Positions 35,494-47,365 of a stretch of 64,000 nt of DNA are shown one piece after another; position 1 is the stretch's first letter, and each line of letters begins with the position of its first letter. The position numbers and the translations under genes were made by a program. A model generated the notes under the pieces. It was not told the origin of the DNA. It did not search any database and worked only from the letters and a program-made list of their open reading frames with translations. The DNA is from Channa striata (taxonomy: Eukaryota; Chordata; Actinopteri; Anabantiformes; Channidae): contig CM065182.1 in NCBI GenBank assembly GCA_033026295.1, forward strand, positions 22,194,215-22,258,214, read 5' to 3'.

Positions 35494-38275
35494 CTTGCTT
35501 TGTACGGTTGTAGGGATTTCCTAATAAATCGGCTGAGTGTTGACTATGTAAAATGCCTTGAAATCATTTTGTTGTCAAGTTAAAGAGACTACGTTTATAC
35601 AGCATATTGAACTTTACTGCAGTTCTTTGTTTATCAAGGTGCAAAGGGTAAAATAGTGACATCGTAATACCATACCAATCACCAGTAACAGCCAGATTTA
35701 CTGTTTCCAAAAGATATATTGTTGGCTGGGTGGTTAACTGGAATAATTTAATTATTCAGTGTAAAAAATGAGAATAATTTCCACAAACTTGGACCACAAT
35801 TACTAGCATTTAAACAGTCCTATCTAAGACACCTAAAATAATCCTGTATGTCACGTGATGATTACCAAAACAGAGGATGTGCCCCCACAGGTAACTTAAG
35901 TATAAGTCTAATGTGAAATAATTTTGTCTTGCCTTGTTGTAGTAAACTATGTAATGTGAGTCATAAGATGTGAGTTGTGACAAATACAATTGTGAAACCA
36001 TTTTAACACCTAACCCTGTTAATTTAGTACCTAACCTTAACCAAACCACAGTTTAAATCTTCAAACATGAGCAAATATGATTTTGTAAGCAACACTACCT
36101 GCAATTTTTATATATGTATACTTTACTTTACGATCCACAGAGGCCTTGAAATAAAATCACCACATAGCAAGGCAGGCATCTTTTGAAATTTCACCTTTTG
36201 GGGAACCGGCACCAAAATGGCAGATGACTTTTCTTTTTAAAAATGTAACACTAAACCAGGGGTCATTGCATTAGTAAAAAATATAATTTTCTCTATCCTA
36301 GTATATATTCTATTGCTAATGTTGATGGATTCAGACCAGTAGACTTTCTTGCAAAGGGCTTAAATAGTTTTGCAGCTGCAGATGTTTTTGAAAATAGAAA
36401 TGTTTGGACACTTCCTCTCAACAGTCAATAACACCAGATTGTAACTGTGCAAACACACTCAATTGGTTAAGGTTGGGGACAACGTTGGTGCAAACATATC
36501 AGGATTAGGTTGGATTAGTGACTAGAGATGAGAGGGCTGAGAGAAACAGCTCTAGTAGATGTTTCACATATAATCGTTCAAATACTACATGAACTTCTTA
36601 TGTTTATGACAGCTGCTAAATGTTGCCGAGCAGTAATATCGGTTATTAATATAATCTTTGGTCCTAGAACAATTCAGGAGAGTCGCATTGTATTCAACTT
36701 CAAAACCACTTTTGGGTATTGTCTCTGTATCTATAACCTGTGTAGACATACTGTCGAAATGCAAAGCAAGTACTTTAAAGATCCGGAATAAAAACAAGTC
36801 AAGGGGAAAAGTTCATGGTGTTAATGCCTGCACAGAGACTGAAAGCAAGCATTAGATTATAATATGACAAGCTAAGATCGGTCACAAAGACAATAACACC
36901 TACACACACAGCATGTACCCGAGTCATTAAAAGCCACTGAAGAGAAAAGAGAAGAGATGGCTGATTCTTGTTATGCTGCGATCACCTCAGAAATTGTCAG
37001 CACTTTTGCAGTAAACCCGTATCAGCTGTGGCTTGCTTTTCACTTCTCCTCTCAGCTAAATTGATCCATTAGTGCAACCAATTGTTCAGAGAGTGCACTC
37101 ATTCATTTCTCTGGTTTGCGGCAGTTACTGTTTCAAGGAGTGGAAAAGGCAGCAAAATAAACATCACTCCACACTCTAAGGACCGCGCACGACAACTCAT
37201 TCTGGCATCTTGCATTTTTTCTCGTGCATATAAACAATAAAACTGCTATGCACCAAATTCCGTCAAGTGTATCTGGTCAAAATTGAAGGTGCATTACCTT
37301 GAATTGCATTTTGTGCACTACAAAACACTTTTCTCTGGCGATGCATGGCATTAGCCTAATATCCAGCATACAGTAATAAAACACTGGAGGAGAGTCAGCG
37401 AGGAAACTCAGTGCAGCTCGCGAAAAGGCGCCTAAACAGCAGAACACAGAGGCTGCATCTTTCAGTAAAAGCTCATTGACACAAAAAGTCACATGACAGC
37501 ATGAAATAGGAACAGTTACATATTACATATTACCCAGATCAACGTACAAATCCCAAGTGCCACTTGGTTTCCAGTCAGGGACTGTGCATAGACGAATGAG
37601 ACGTAAAATGTAAAGAATCCAAGCTATGCAACTAAGCATGAAAAGTGCCCACATTTGTGAAATGGTCTTTGCAATGTTGTGTCTCATTACCGTCTACAAA
37701 AGCTCAGCATGAATTTGGGATGAAACTGCAAAAGAAACCTGGGCGAAAGAGGCTCTGCCTATATTTATCCATGCATAGAGTGATGGGGAGGCCTGCACAC
37801 AAAGAAAGGAAACAATCCTATTCAGCGCTCGCTTCGATAAGAGTTGTGGAATTTGAAAACTTTTTTATGACAAGAAAAGCCGAGTAAATGTGTGACACTG
37901 AACACTGATAACTTGCCAGCACTGAAATTGTGCATGTCTAAAAAAAAAAAATTGTGTTGTTCTATAGTTGCAACTTGTGTGAAGACAGATAATGTATTAG
38001 GAGTCCACAAAGAGGCTGAAGTGCTGTTAAAATTTGGAGTTACCAAAATCCTACAGATATTGGATTTTAACACCTCCTGCACAGTCTTTTCAATCAAATG
38101 TCCTCTGTGAAGACACACATGAAATATTGCAGTCAAGAGAAATAATGAAAATCGCTACTGTGCTTTAAGAAATTCAAAAGATGTTCAAAATTGTCATTTC
38201 TTCTATGAAAATGTTGCTGTTGCTGTGACTTATGACAAGGTCTGCTGTAAGTCTTGCTATGCTATGCAACACAAT
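35494..38275. other. Gene-free AT-rich sequence
   Basis: No supported gene. Words such as 'cctaaccttaaccaaacc' (about 36030-36050) and 'ttggttaaggttgggg' (about 36463-36478) hint at worn copies of the 'ggttagg' repeat. An A-run of 11 lies near 37940. Confidence 0.5.
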
Positions 38276-38375
38276 GACACTTGGTTTAGGCACAAAAAAA
38301 CACACTTTTAGAGTTTTGGGGCACAAAAACGAGACAGTTCGGATTAGTTGTGTGGGTTAAGATACAAGAACACGA
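38276..38375 (+). repeat. 'ggttaggtttaggcaac'-type repeat fragment, copy 2
   Basis: 'gacacttggtttaggcac' plus 'aaaaaaacacac', a second 'ggggcacaaaaacgaga', then 'gtgtgggttaagatac' follow the order of the teleost repeat '...cttggtttaggcacaaaaac...tgggttaaga...'. Moderately diverged. Confidence 0.5.
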
Positions 38376-39950
38376 CCTGTATTTTGTCACCCACCCATCC
38401 AACCCAATCTGCTCACTACAGACAACTTTAAATTACATCACTGGATGCTGCTTTCGCGCTTTTGTATTAATAACTTTTCCCAGTTTCTTACTCATCTTGC
38501 TCATAATGCCTATGCCAGTGAGAAGTAGGTGACTCCAGCTATAACTAGAGGCTGGAAACAACTGGAAACGTATAATTCAACTCAAACTGGCTGAGGCATG
38601 AGCCTATAGAAGAAGATCAGTTCCAAACCTAGAATATATATTTCAGTATTTAAGAGTTTCTGGTGTCAAAATGCCAAAAGTGGCATTAAAACCCTTCATT
38701 GTCTGATGATTTTCATCCCCATGAAAATTAAGCCATTTCTTATGTCACTGTGGTGAGGGATCAATCAGATAACACTGGAACATGAGTAGCTCAGATGAGA
38801 TTAACCTGACAGCAGTGACAAGAGTGGCACACTAAGTGTGGTGCGTACAATCATATTACATCGGAGAATTATTATATCAACTAATCTGTGTTGTGTTTGG
38901 CAGTATACACAATTTAAGAAATTTCATCTTCAAAAAAATACTGACATCAGGGACACTGCAAATAATTCAGATAGCTACTGGCTGCATATGAAATCTCAAT
39001 TTTTGTATCCAGAGTTCGACTGTATTTACACAGATGTGTTGCAGTAGTGTTGGCTGACGGGTTAACTGTTCGATGTCCGAATGTTTACTTGCTATTCGAA
39101 AAGGTAAAGCTTTTACACACACAGGAAGTAGTAGTCCCCTAAGTACAGAATTATATGCAATAATAGACAAGCTTCCTCGTGCACATCATTCTCTCTCTCT
39201 TGCTTTAGTGTTTAAAATGGGTATCTATTATTAATCTCTATAAGTAGTCAGTGGCAGAACAATCCGTTCAAATGACTCACATTGTAGTTTAGGTGTTTGT
39301 AATGAGGTGCTTTATTTCTCAGTGCTGATGTTCTCTCTTTAACATGCTGCTATTTCCTCTTTGACTATTTGCCTGCTGCTATTTAAAGACATCTTCCTCA
39401 AAGACTAAGCATAATTTGATCTGCTTACCAAATGCAATTATGCTTGATTTTATTTTGGACGGTAAAGGCTAGTGTTAATTCATTTAGTGTATCCAGAGTG
39501 ATATGCAGCGGCATGGTTCATAGGCCAGCAGGTGTGGTATTTGTTAAAAAACGGTGGATTTTGTTGATGTGAAAACATTTTAAAATAATTTTAAAAGTGT
39601 CTGCTAAGAACAAACACTGCAGTAGTGTCAAATGTTAATTAATTAAGCATCTAACTTCACACCCATTTCTGCAATTACTTGTCTCCATCCTAATGGTGAT
39701 CTGGTTTAATTATAACTTCATGTCAATATTTATCATATTATTATTATTGCTATTTGCTACCAGCACAATAATACACAGTTTCCATCTAAAAAACGTGCAT
39801 CTCAATAACTGCCCGAAACATAATTTTAAACAGCAACGAATGTGCAAACAAATGAAGCAAAAAACACAAAAATAAATATGAAAATGAATATGCATAGTAC
39901 CAACACTTTGTACTGCACCCCTAAACGACACAGACGTAAATTTAAGCAAT
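38376..39950. other. Gene-free AT-rich sequence
   Basis: No recognisable feature. Confidence 0.5.
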
Positions 39951-40110
39951 AAGATAAGATGAGACTTTATTCATACCAAAGTGGGGGAAGTTCTTGATAT
40001 AATAAAGCACATAAAGTGCAATAAAGTGCAATATTCTTATTAATAATGATTTAAATACAGTATGAATTTAGCGTAACAAGTGAATAAATTAATGAACAGT
40101 CCAATATAGC
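39951..40110 (-). mobile_element. LINE-type 3' end, minus strand ('aagataagat...actttatt' family)
   Basis: The plus strand begins 'aagataagatgagactttat', then 'tcataccaaagtgggggaag', then several 'aaagtgcaataaagtgcaat' units. This matches a widespread teleost repeat, 'gataagataagactttattgatcccacagtgggg...', which is the 3' end of a retrotransposon read in reverse. The right limit is approximate. Confidence 0.65.
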
Positions 40111-41600
40111 TTAATATTGTTCAACATGTTTTTGTAATATGATCTGCAACAATATAAGACATCTTTAACAGTGCTTGGGAATTAAAAGTTTACGCTGTCC
40201 TATGATCTTGCAGGTATTTTAAGATTTAAGATTTTAAGATTCTGTTATGGGCTACTGCAACTTGAAAAGCTACTGAATGCATCAGTAACATATGACATCT
40301 TTTCTAATCTTATACTTTGGCAACTACTACGCTTGAGCTGTTTATAGAAATGCACGAGAACAGCAACAAAAAAAACAAGTGACAAAACTCAGCAGTTTGC
40401 AATCAAAAAACTAGTCATCAACGTATTTAGCCAGGCCTTGCCCTAAAAGAGATTCACCTTTACTTTCTGCCATGACCACAGACCACATTAAAAACCTGAT
40501 GACTATGGTGCCAAAGGCCAGCCAGAAACTACTCGTCTCTGCATGGAATGATTCAAACAAGCAGTAGGTGCAGGGCAGTGCTGTTCCTTTATACCCTTCC
40601 TCTCAACACACAGATGCACCCCAAGGAAAAATATGAAAAGAAAAAGAAACCTCACATTTACAGAGTATGCACTGCAAGCCTGATAATTAGGCAAAGAATG
40701 GAATACAATACCATTCACACCATGCAATACCAAGAAATCCATTTAACACAATACAGAGTTAATAAATTACAGTTGAGTAATAAAAATAATGCATACTCTT
40801 GTGTTGAAACGGCAAAGAGAGTAAAAGACAGGGTGTGTTTTTCATCAACATTACAACATTCTTTTATCGTATCAAAATGATCGAGAGAAAATGAAGTTAG
40901 TAAAATAATAAAATTTACTTTTAATCAGTGCAAAAGTTTGCATCCCCCTTGATAAGCCCTCTGGGTAATTTACTGTCAGCACTTGATGTTGATGACTTTT
41001 ATAAACAATCTCTATTGTCAGAAGAACTGGAAACATCCCTAAATGGTGGAGAGGGACATAAAAATAAGTGTTTAGAAAAAAATTTGTTCCAAATGTTGAG
41101 ACCATAATTCAGAAATGAAAGAAACATGGACAGAATATGACACAGACCAATGAAAAAGTTGCTCGGAAAGAATCTGAAACAAAACAGCAGGAGAGCTAAA
41201 AAAGTCCTGAGAACTAGTTGCAATAAAAGTCCATATCTCAAAGGAGTATGCGATCTGAAGGGACAAATACTGCTGAGAATGTACTTGCTAAATGTTTTTA
41301 TTATTTTACCACAACTGTCTTTTTATAAACACCATTTGTGTTACGTCTGATGCTGAAGGAACATTTGCAATAGCTCAGTGTGCATTGTTGCGGTGATGGA
41401 AACATTACTAAGAATATGAAGTGTTGCATTTAACTGTAGTGAACTTTTAGTGGTTCTGCAAAAAAAATTAAGCTGGACACTGAGTTCCCAGTGGTAACAT
41501 GATAATATGTAAATGATTATTATTTAAAGTATCTTTGTCTATCCAGCAGCTACATTAAGTGCCTAACACAAGAATCCCACGAGCAAAAGCAGGTTGTTCA
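40111..41600. other. Gene-free sequence; possible worn transposon at 40,920-41,130
   Basis: 'agtgcaaaagtttgcatccc' (about 40927) has the look of a Tc1/mariner-type transposon end, and the following 200 bp contain transposon-like phrases ('agaaatgaaagaaacatgg'). No partner inverted repeat or protein motif could be found, so I do not annotate an element. Confidence 0.3.
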
Positions 41601-41765
41601 TACACCAATCAGCCAATGACAGGTAAAATGAACAACACTGATTATCTCAGTACAATGGCACCTGGAAGTTAGCAGAATATATTGGGGGGGTTGGGAGTTT
41701 TGGAAACAGAAACCATGAGCCAGCTCGAAGACCTGAGCAGCTCTGTGACCATGGTCCACAGTGGG
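41601..41765 (+). mobile_element. Tc1-like DNA transposon 5' fragment, decayed
   Basis: 'tacaccaatcagccaatgac', 'aggtaaaatgaacaacactg', 'attatctcagtacaatggca' and 'cctg' in order match the 5' end of an abundant teleost element ('..atcagccataacattaaaaccactgacaggtgaagtgaataac..gattatct..acaatggcacctg'). Further on, 'agaatatattgggg' and 'gaagacctgagcagctctgt' match the start of its transposase reading frame. An internal deletion removed the 'taacattaaaaccac' part. No frame is preserved, and the right terminal repeat was not found. Confidence 0.7.
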
Positions 41766-44184
41766 TCCTTATTTGTCCCCTTGTAGTAATGGCTACAAGG
41801 TGCTGTAATTATTCAGCATCTTGCCACTTGAGTGAATGTATGTTATTGCTTTTCATTTAACTTGCTCTACGGTAGTTGCGTTATTGACTTAATAATTGAA
41901 ATATTACATTTTCATAGGCACCAATCTACTAAAAAAACAGACTCCTGAAACTGTGCCTGAACTGAATAACCTTTTACTGCCTGGGAACATGTGCACCTTT
42001 TTGGGCCTCGATAATTAGCCCGAGGGGGTACATCAGTGGAGACTGTAACTTGGGAGACAGTAATGGGTTCTTTCTGCATCGCTATTTCTGAGAGTCAACA
42101 CAGCCTCATTCGACTTAAAAATGAACATGTTTATTAATGAAAGACAGGAATTATCAACAACAAAACACTATCATTACTAATACACCATTTCGTCTGAATT
42201 TCAGCATATTATGAGTTGCTGGAGAAGGTCCTCCCGAATCTGAGCCTCCGCTGACAGACTTCTCACAGCGTCCTCCGTCCTACATTTCGCTTTGCATTTC
42301 TTGGAATGCTGTGAAGTTAAATTTGACTTCATTACTGCTGACTTGTGAACACGGCCTGTTTTATTAATTAGACTTTTTATGTTTTTACTGTCCTAGAGAT
42401 CACTGCCAGCTACCCAGTTTACTATAAGAATGCTGACCAATCACACATCACTGCGGCGACATCCTCTCTTTAAAGGCCAGGTATGGAATGCTGAGCCACA
42501 TCAGTAAAGACTGGGCTGTCATTCTGTAAGTGTTTTGTAATGAAAAAATGGTATTTCTTTTTTCTCCACCTACATGAAAAATTTAGCACACATTAAAGTA
42601 AAAATCCATATTGGTGAGAACAAAAAGTGTGTGGATCATGAACTATCCTAAAATAGGTCTTTATGAAGCTGGCACTAGAGGACCTGTGTGCACAGACAGG
42701 AGGTCATCACCACTTGGTGTCCTGAGGATGCCAGAAAGAAAAACATTTCATTTTGTGAGTTATTTTATGTCTTGGGTTCTGCATTGAATGTGAAAATGAA
42801 ACACTCAAGATCTGAGTGAAGTTAGTTAGTTTTAGCTTTATTCAAGGCTTTGACAAAAGTCTGCCATTACACATTCAGCAATGAATGCCACTGTCATACA
42901 TATGCTGCCATTTAAATAATGGAAAAAATGGCTTACAAGTCATTACATGGACAGATGTTGCCTGAGAGTCTCTCACACACAAAAATCCACTCTGGAAACT
43001 TTGGTATACACAGTTTACAGACACGGGTAAAATTGTTAGTACCCTGCCGTCAAGTTGATGAAACCCACAGTGGTCAATTAAATAACTCAAAACTGACAAA
43101 AGTGATAATAGATTAAAAAATGATAAAAAAATAAATAATGAAAACAGACATTGCTTTTGAATTGTTGTTCATCTGAATATTTATAAAAAACAAACTAATG
43201 AAACTGGCCTCACATCGTCTGTCAGATGCGGCGGAGGCAGGGGTATGGCATGGGTGTGTATGGCTGCAAACACAACTGGGTTACTGTGCTTATTGATGAC
43301 TTGACTGATGATAAAAATACAAGGATGGATTGTGAAGTGTGTAGGGCTTTACTCTCTGCTCAGATTCAGCCAAATGCCGAAAACCGATGGGGCAGCACTT
43401 AGTAATGTGTCAAAACATACAGCAGAAGCTGCCCAAGAGTTCAACTGATTTCAGTGTCTTATTTAATGAACACGTCTGATCCAGATATGAAGCAGTGGGT
43501 AGGTCAGGGTTCGTTGGGAAACAAGCAGATCAGAGGTCAGTGAGGACCAACATAGAGAACCATCATCTTACAACATTAAATGCAACAAGGTGAACCACCA
43601 AGGATAAATTTGGAGCATAAAAAGTCTGGTCTAATCGATAGGTAATGAGTTCATACCATTAGCCTGAGTGAACCAATAAACATGCAGCATTAGTAGCAGT
43701 TTTGGAAAAAACCATCCTCTTTTTACACATTGTGCTTCAGGAGGCGCAATGATTATCTGCTAATCTAAAGGTTTCCAGGTTTTCCATTACATTTCTGGCT
43801 TTTATACATTATTATTTATTAATAATATATTGACAGGCCACTACAAGTTGAGATGGATTTTTTAAATGTAGTAAAAGTACTTTGAGTGTGAAAATGCTAA
43901 GGTTCTGATACATAAAAGTAAAGTGTTAAAACAGACAGGTTAAAGCCTTTAATATTTCCCGTGTTATGAAACTGCTTTGAGTGTGTAGAAATGCCAAAGG
44001 CAACATAACAGCACTACTCGAAAACATATTTGAACAATACTCAGCCCTAACTCGTCAAATAAAACTAATCTCTAAGGTCAATCCACCTTTTATTCTTCTT
44101 CTTATTATTAATTAATGGTAAAATAAAGTCAGCACTCAGTTTGCAACAACATAGATGATGTTTTAGAATCACTGAGTTATTCCG
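41766..44184. other. Gene-free sequence
   Basis: No supported gene. Around 43850-43930, 'gtagtaaaagtactttgag' and 'cataaaagtaaagtg' recall the 'agtaaaagtac' repeat also suspected at 1430-1600, but only weakly. Confidence 0.5.
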
Positions 44185-44198
44185 TTTTTTTTTTTTTT
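44185..44198. repeat. Poly-T run
   Basis: About 14 consecutive T. Confidence 0.9.
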
Positions 44199-44500
44199 GT
44201 GCATTTATTTAGGCACATGCAGAGCAAATGTTCAGGACCATCTGAACTGAGTTTGAAACACTTTTTTAATGACATTTTAAACAAAAACAATGCACATCAC
44301 AACCCATTACTGGGGGCTGCATTGATGATGACATTAGCAGGACATCATTAGATTGCAGCTCAGAATTCACATTTGGGCACACACATTTTACCTGCTCACA
44401 AGGAATCGTGTTTCTACTCAAGTTTATTTCAACAAATCCCAGACAACTACAGAACAAATAACATCTACTGCTTAATGTCACTGAATTTTTTTTGCAATTG
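44199..44500. other. Gene-free 5' flank of the pseudogene
   Basis: No promoter or exon can be assigned. A minus-strand frame at 44266-44511 has no domain. Confidence 0.45.
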
Positions 44501-45600
44501 ATGAAAGTCAACTACCAACAACAGACAGCAGCAAACACTGCTCCTCAGGGACGTCACCACACTGAGGCACAGAAGCTGCTTTCCAGTGTTATGGATCAGC
44601 AACGTCTCTTGAAGAGGGGTTACATTGGATTAAAAATGCTGCTATTATTGCTATTGCGTGATACGACAAAATGAAAAACTACAGGCTAAAAATGCAGAGG
44701 CAAAAACAACAATTCAGACCGATGAAGAATTTGTGCAGGAGATTGCAAACATTTTTCAGCAAAATGAACAACTGAAGACTCAAAGTGCAAATGTTTTGCA
44801 GCAAACAACGATTTAAAGGAGAGCAAATGCTGAGAATCCAAGGAGAGTTTAAGTGCTCAGCACCATGGCCAAGTCACAAATCAGCATTGAGAGATGTCGC
44901 AGGAGACTAGCATCCTTAGAGAGCGCCTTCAAAGAAGTGTAAGAAGAAATCTGAAGGCTCGATCAAGAAGATAAGAAAGTGACCCAACAACAAAGGCAGA
45001 TGGCAAAGGCCAGTTTAATGAACCAGAGAAACAATAAGATAATTGAGCTGATGGTGCAGCTGAGTCAGAAAGATGAGGAAGTCCTAGAGCTCAAAAATCA
45101 CATCCTGACACTTCAGAGTGACTCTCACAAAGTCTCGACACACAGCAGCTGCAGGAAGAGAACTTCATTGCTGAAGAATGGCAGACAGAACACAACAGAC
45201 GGCTAAGTAGGGAGCTCTCAGACAAAACCCAGAGCTGGGAGACCAGATATAAACAGGTTGAGGAGGAGAAGACGGGGCCCCAGCAAGACAATAAAAAGCT
45301 TGCTGCAGAATTAGACGGACAAACTGGTGAAAGAAAATAGAGAATTCCAGTAGGAGAACACACAGCTAAAAGAAGAAGGGAGCAAAGTGGTGGACAAGAA
45401 CAAGAAACTGGAGAAAGAAAGCACATAGCCACTGTGGGATAAAACCAAACTTATGGAAGAAAAGGCAGAACGTGAGGAGCACTGCCTTAAACTGCAGCAA
45501 ACAGTGATGAAGGAGAACGGCTGGAGCAGGCTGCACATGACAGGGGCTGTAAAGTAGAAGAGGTTGCTGCTAGACAGCAGTGGCTCCCTCCTCCTCCCCC
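44501..45600 (+). pseudogene. Broken coiled-coil protein gene (probable retrocopy)
   Basis: About 1.1 kb can be read through as a long Gln/Glu/Lys/Leu-rich coiled coil, but only by changing frame. An ATG at 44501 opens a stretch that ends at a TGA (44672). A second register (from 44670) gives NEKLQAKNAEAK, then VQEIANIFQQNEQLK, with stops at 44814 and 44940. In the same register it continues QQQRQMAKASLMNQRNN and IIELMVQLSQKDEEVLELKN. A shift near 45134 gives LQEENFIAEEWQTEHNRRL up to a TAG at 45338. Another shift gives ENTQLKEEGSKVVDKNKKLE, with a TAG at 45426, then EERL/EQAAHDR-type sequence and a Pro-rich end. No introns interrupt it, which favours a processed copy or a former single-exon gene. 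An A11 run at 45945-45955 might be a worn poly-A tail. I do not recognise the parent; golgin-like and other expanded teleost coiled-coil families are possible. Confidence 0.7.
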
Positions 45601-45830
45601 CTTCTTTTCTTCAACTTTCCTCAAACAGCGAGTCCTCAATCTCACCTTCATCCTTTTTTTTCTCTCCACCCATTTTTTCTTTCACCACTCAGTCCTTCTT
45701 CGATCTTTCTTAACCTATTTCCTCCACCCCTCCTTCTCTCCTACCTCCTTCACGCTTACAACCCCTACTTCTATGTCTTCCTCCCCACTTTAAAACTTCT
45801 CCCCAACTAAACCCTTATCTTTCACTATCC
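45584..45830. repeat. Polypyrimidine (C/T-rich) tract
   Basis: Nearly all C and T on the plus strand for about 200 bp, with scattered purines. It follows the coiled-coil pseudogene directly and may be its old 3' untranslated region, or a decayed CT-rich simple repeat. It could form triplex DNA. Confidence 0.75.
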
Positions 45831-45955
45831 CATTCGGAATTCCTGCAGCCAGTGTGTGGGTGCTCTGTGTGTTTCTAATCATGGCGTTAATGTCTATTAT
45901 ACCTAGATTTTTAGGCTTTGCATGTTTTTGTTTCTGTGATGGGTAAAAAAAAAAA

Positions 45956-46715
45956 GCTGATAATTCAGCGAAATTCAACCTTCAGCTAACTTTTCTCTAA
46001 TCCCAGAGGGAAATGGTTTGCCATAGAGAGTACTAAAACCCAGATATGAGTTATCATTTTCACATTTTCAGTTTCTTGTATTGAAGTCAGTGGTCTTTTT
46101 TGTTAAATCCCTCTTAAAACGCTTTGGTTTTATTTTATGACATACAATTCATCAAAGCAATACAACACTCTATTTTTGAGCTTTCAGAATCCTTAAAAAC
46201 AGATGGTTGCCTCATCTGGAATTCCGGCTTCTCTTTTTATAAATTGCTGCAACTTTTATTGTCCACGTGAACTCCCAGGTATTTGTTGTCTGGAGTGGTG
46301 GAATAGAAGTCATCAAAAGGTATATTAAAAGTATAACTGCTAGGTAAAAGTACAGGTTCTATTGTTTCATGAACTTTGACATGGCAGAGTGATGTGGACG
46401 CTGCATTTAATGATCCCCAGTTGAATACACCGTAAAGCTTTAGAGCCCAGGGTGTTCACTTTAGCTTTGTCCGAGAACTGAAAGCACATTTCTGTAGGCA
46501 GGACAAACTCAGCGCAAAATGCCAAAGAAGTCCTTCAAAAAAGAAGGAAATGACTCTGCGCCTGTGGCCGCCTTAGTGAAGCAATCCCTGTCTCACTATT
46601 GATTGTTTTCATAAAAGAAAAAATACAAAAGTTGTATATTATGAAATATATAAAGCAATGTGATGACACAACTTTACGGTTCCTTTATGTTAGCAATCAT
46701 TAGATACCAGAGCTT
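45956..46715. other. Gene-free sequence
   Basis: Near 46290-46370, 'ggagtggtggaatagaag' and 'taggtaaaagtacaggt' weakly recall the 'agtaaaagtac' teleost repeat. Nothing else. Confidence 0.45.
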
Positions 46716-46745
46716 ACCTAGCTAGCTAACGTAACCTAGCTAGGT
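46716..46745. repeat. 10-bp perfect inverted repeat ('acctagctag')
   Basis: 'acctagctag' (46716-46725) and its reverse complement (46736-46745) surround a 10-nt loop, 'ctaacgtaac'. 'gctagctaacgt' words are frequent simple motifs in fish DNA. It lies 35 bp upstream of the ATG of the acidic frame remnant. Confidence 0.9.
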
Positions 46746-46779
46746 CCAGGTGATGCTGTAATAGACAAAGGATGGACAA

Positions 46780-47166
46780 ATGTCCAGAAGATCAGTAAAA
46801 CACCTATCCTGAAGAAATTGGAAAAGCTTCTGATAAGGGAAAGCAGTGATGGAGATGTTGATGATGTGGAAGCAGAAGTGATGTATGAGGGTAACAGAGA
46901 TAAAGATTACCCACCGAATGATGATGATGATGATGATGATGATGATAATGATAAAACACTTCAAGTCAGAGAAAAAAAAATATGATCTTAGAATTCCAGT
47001 CAGCGTACCAAAAGACAAATGGCCACCCCAGGACATGTTGCCTCAACGTCTACTGCCCATCCTACGTTCCCTGCCACACATCCTACATCCATTGCCACAT
47101 CTCCTGCTGTTTCTGCCACACCTAATGCTTGTGACAGCGGGAGAGGACGGCACCATGAGCCATACT
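46780..47166 (+). pseudogene. Acidic/Ser-Thr-Pro-rich open frame remnant (possible transposon ORF start)
   Basis: An ATG at 46780 reads MSRRSVKHLS. After a frameshift (about 46811) it continues KKLEKLLIRESSDGDVDDVE, a further acidic stretch, and a run of ten Asp encoded by the GAT repeat, then KTLQVREKK and a stop. A third register from about 47006 reads RTKRQMATPGHVAST, then a Thr/Ser/Pro/Ala-rich stretch, and ends at a TAA (47166). A basic start, an Asp-rich block and a Pro/Thr-rich linker resemble the disordered N-terminus of a PiggyBac-like transposase or a nuclear protein. No catalytic domain follows, because a SINE-like repeat begins at 47182. Function and family are unknown. Confidence 0.4.
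46918..46953. repeat. (ATG)n / (GAT)n trinucleotide repeat
   Basis: Ten or so GAT units with one 'aat' interruption, inside the acidic frame remnant, where they encode an Asp tract. Confidence 0.95.
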
Positions 47167-47181
47167 AACTGATGGGATAGT

Positions 47182-47356
47182 GATGCCACCTCACAGCAAA
47201 AGGTGGTGAGTTTATGCCCTGGCTGTCCTCGGCCTTTCTGTGTTTCCCCCTACAGTCCAAAAACCTGCATGTCAGGTTAGTGGGTGACTCTAAAATTGCC
47301 TGTAGGTGTGAATGGAAGTGTGAATGGTTGTCTGTCTGTGCATGTCTCTGTTAGAG
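47182..47356 (+). repeat. Teleost SINE-like repeat, copy A
   Basis: It begins 'gatgccacctcacagcaaaa' and 'ggtggtgagtttatgccc' (position of a worn B-box), then 'ggcctttctgtg', 'cagtccaaaaacctgcatgt', 'caggttagtgggtgactcta', 'aaattgcctgtaggtgtgaa' and 'tgaatggttgtctgtctgtg'. These blocks, in this order, form a very common teleost interspersed repeat. The segment normally containing 'gtgggttttctccgggtactcc' is deleted here, while that segment is kept in copy B at 51726-51830. Confidence 0.8.
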
Positions 47357-47365
47357 GGAGAATGT

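Noticed and set aside
40920..41130. Possible Tc1/mariner remnant starting 'agtgcaaaagtttgcatccc'
   Set aside because: No partner inverted repeat, target duplication or transposase motif could be found. Similarity rests on one short phrase.
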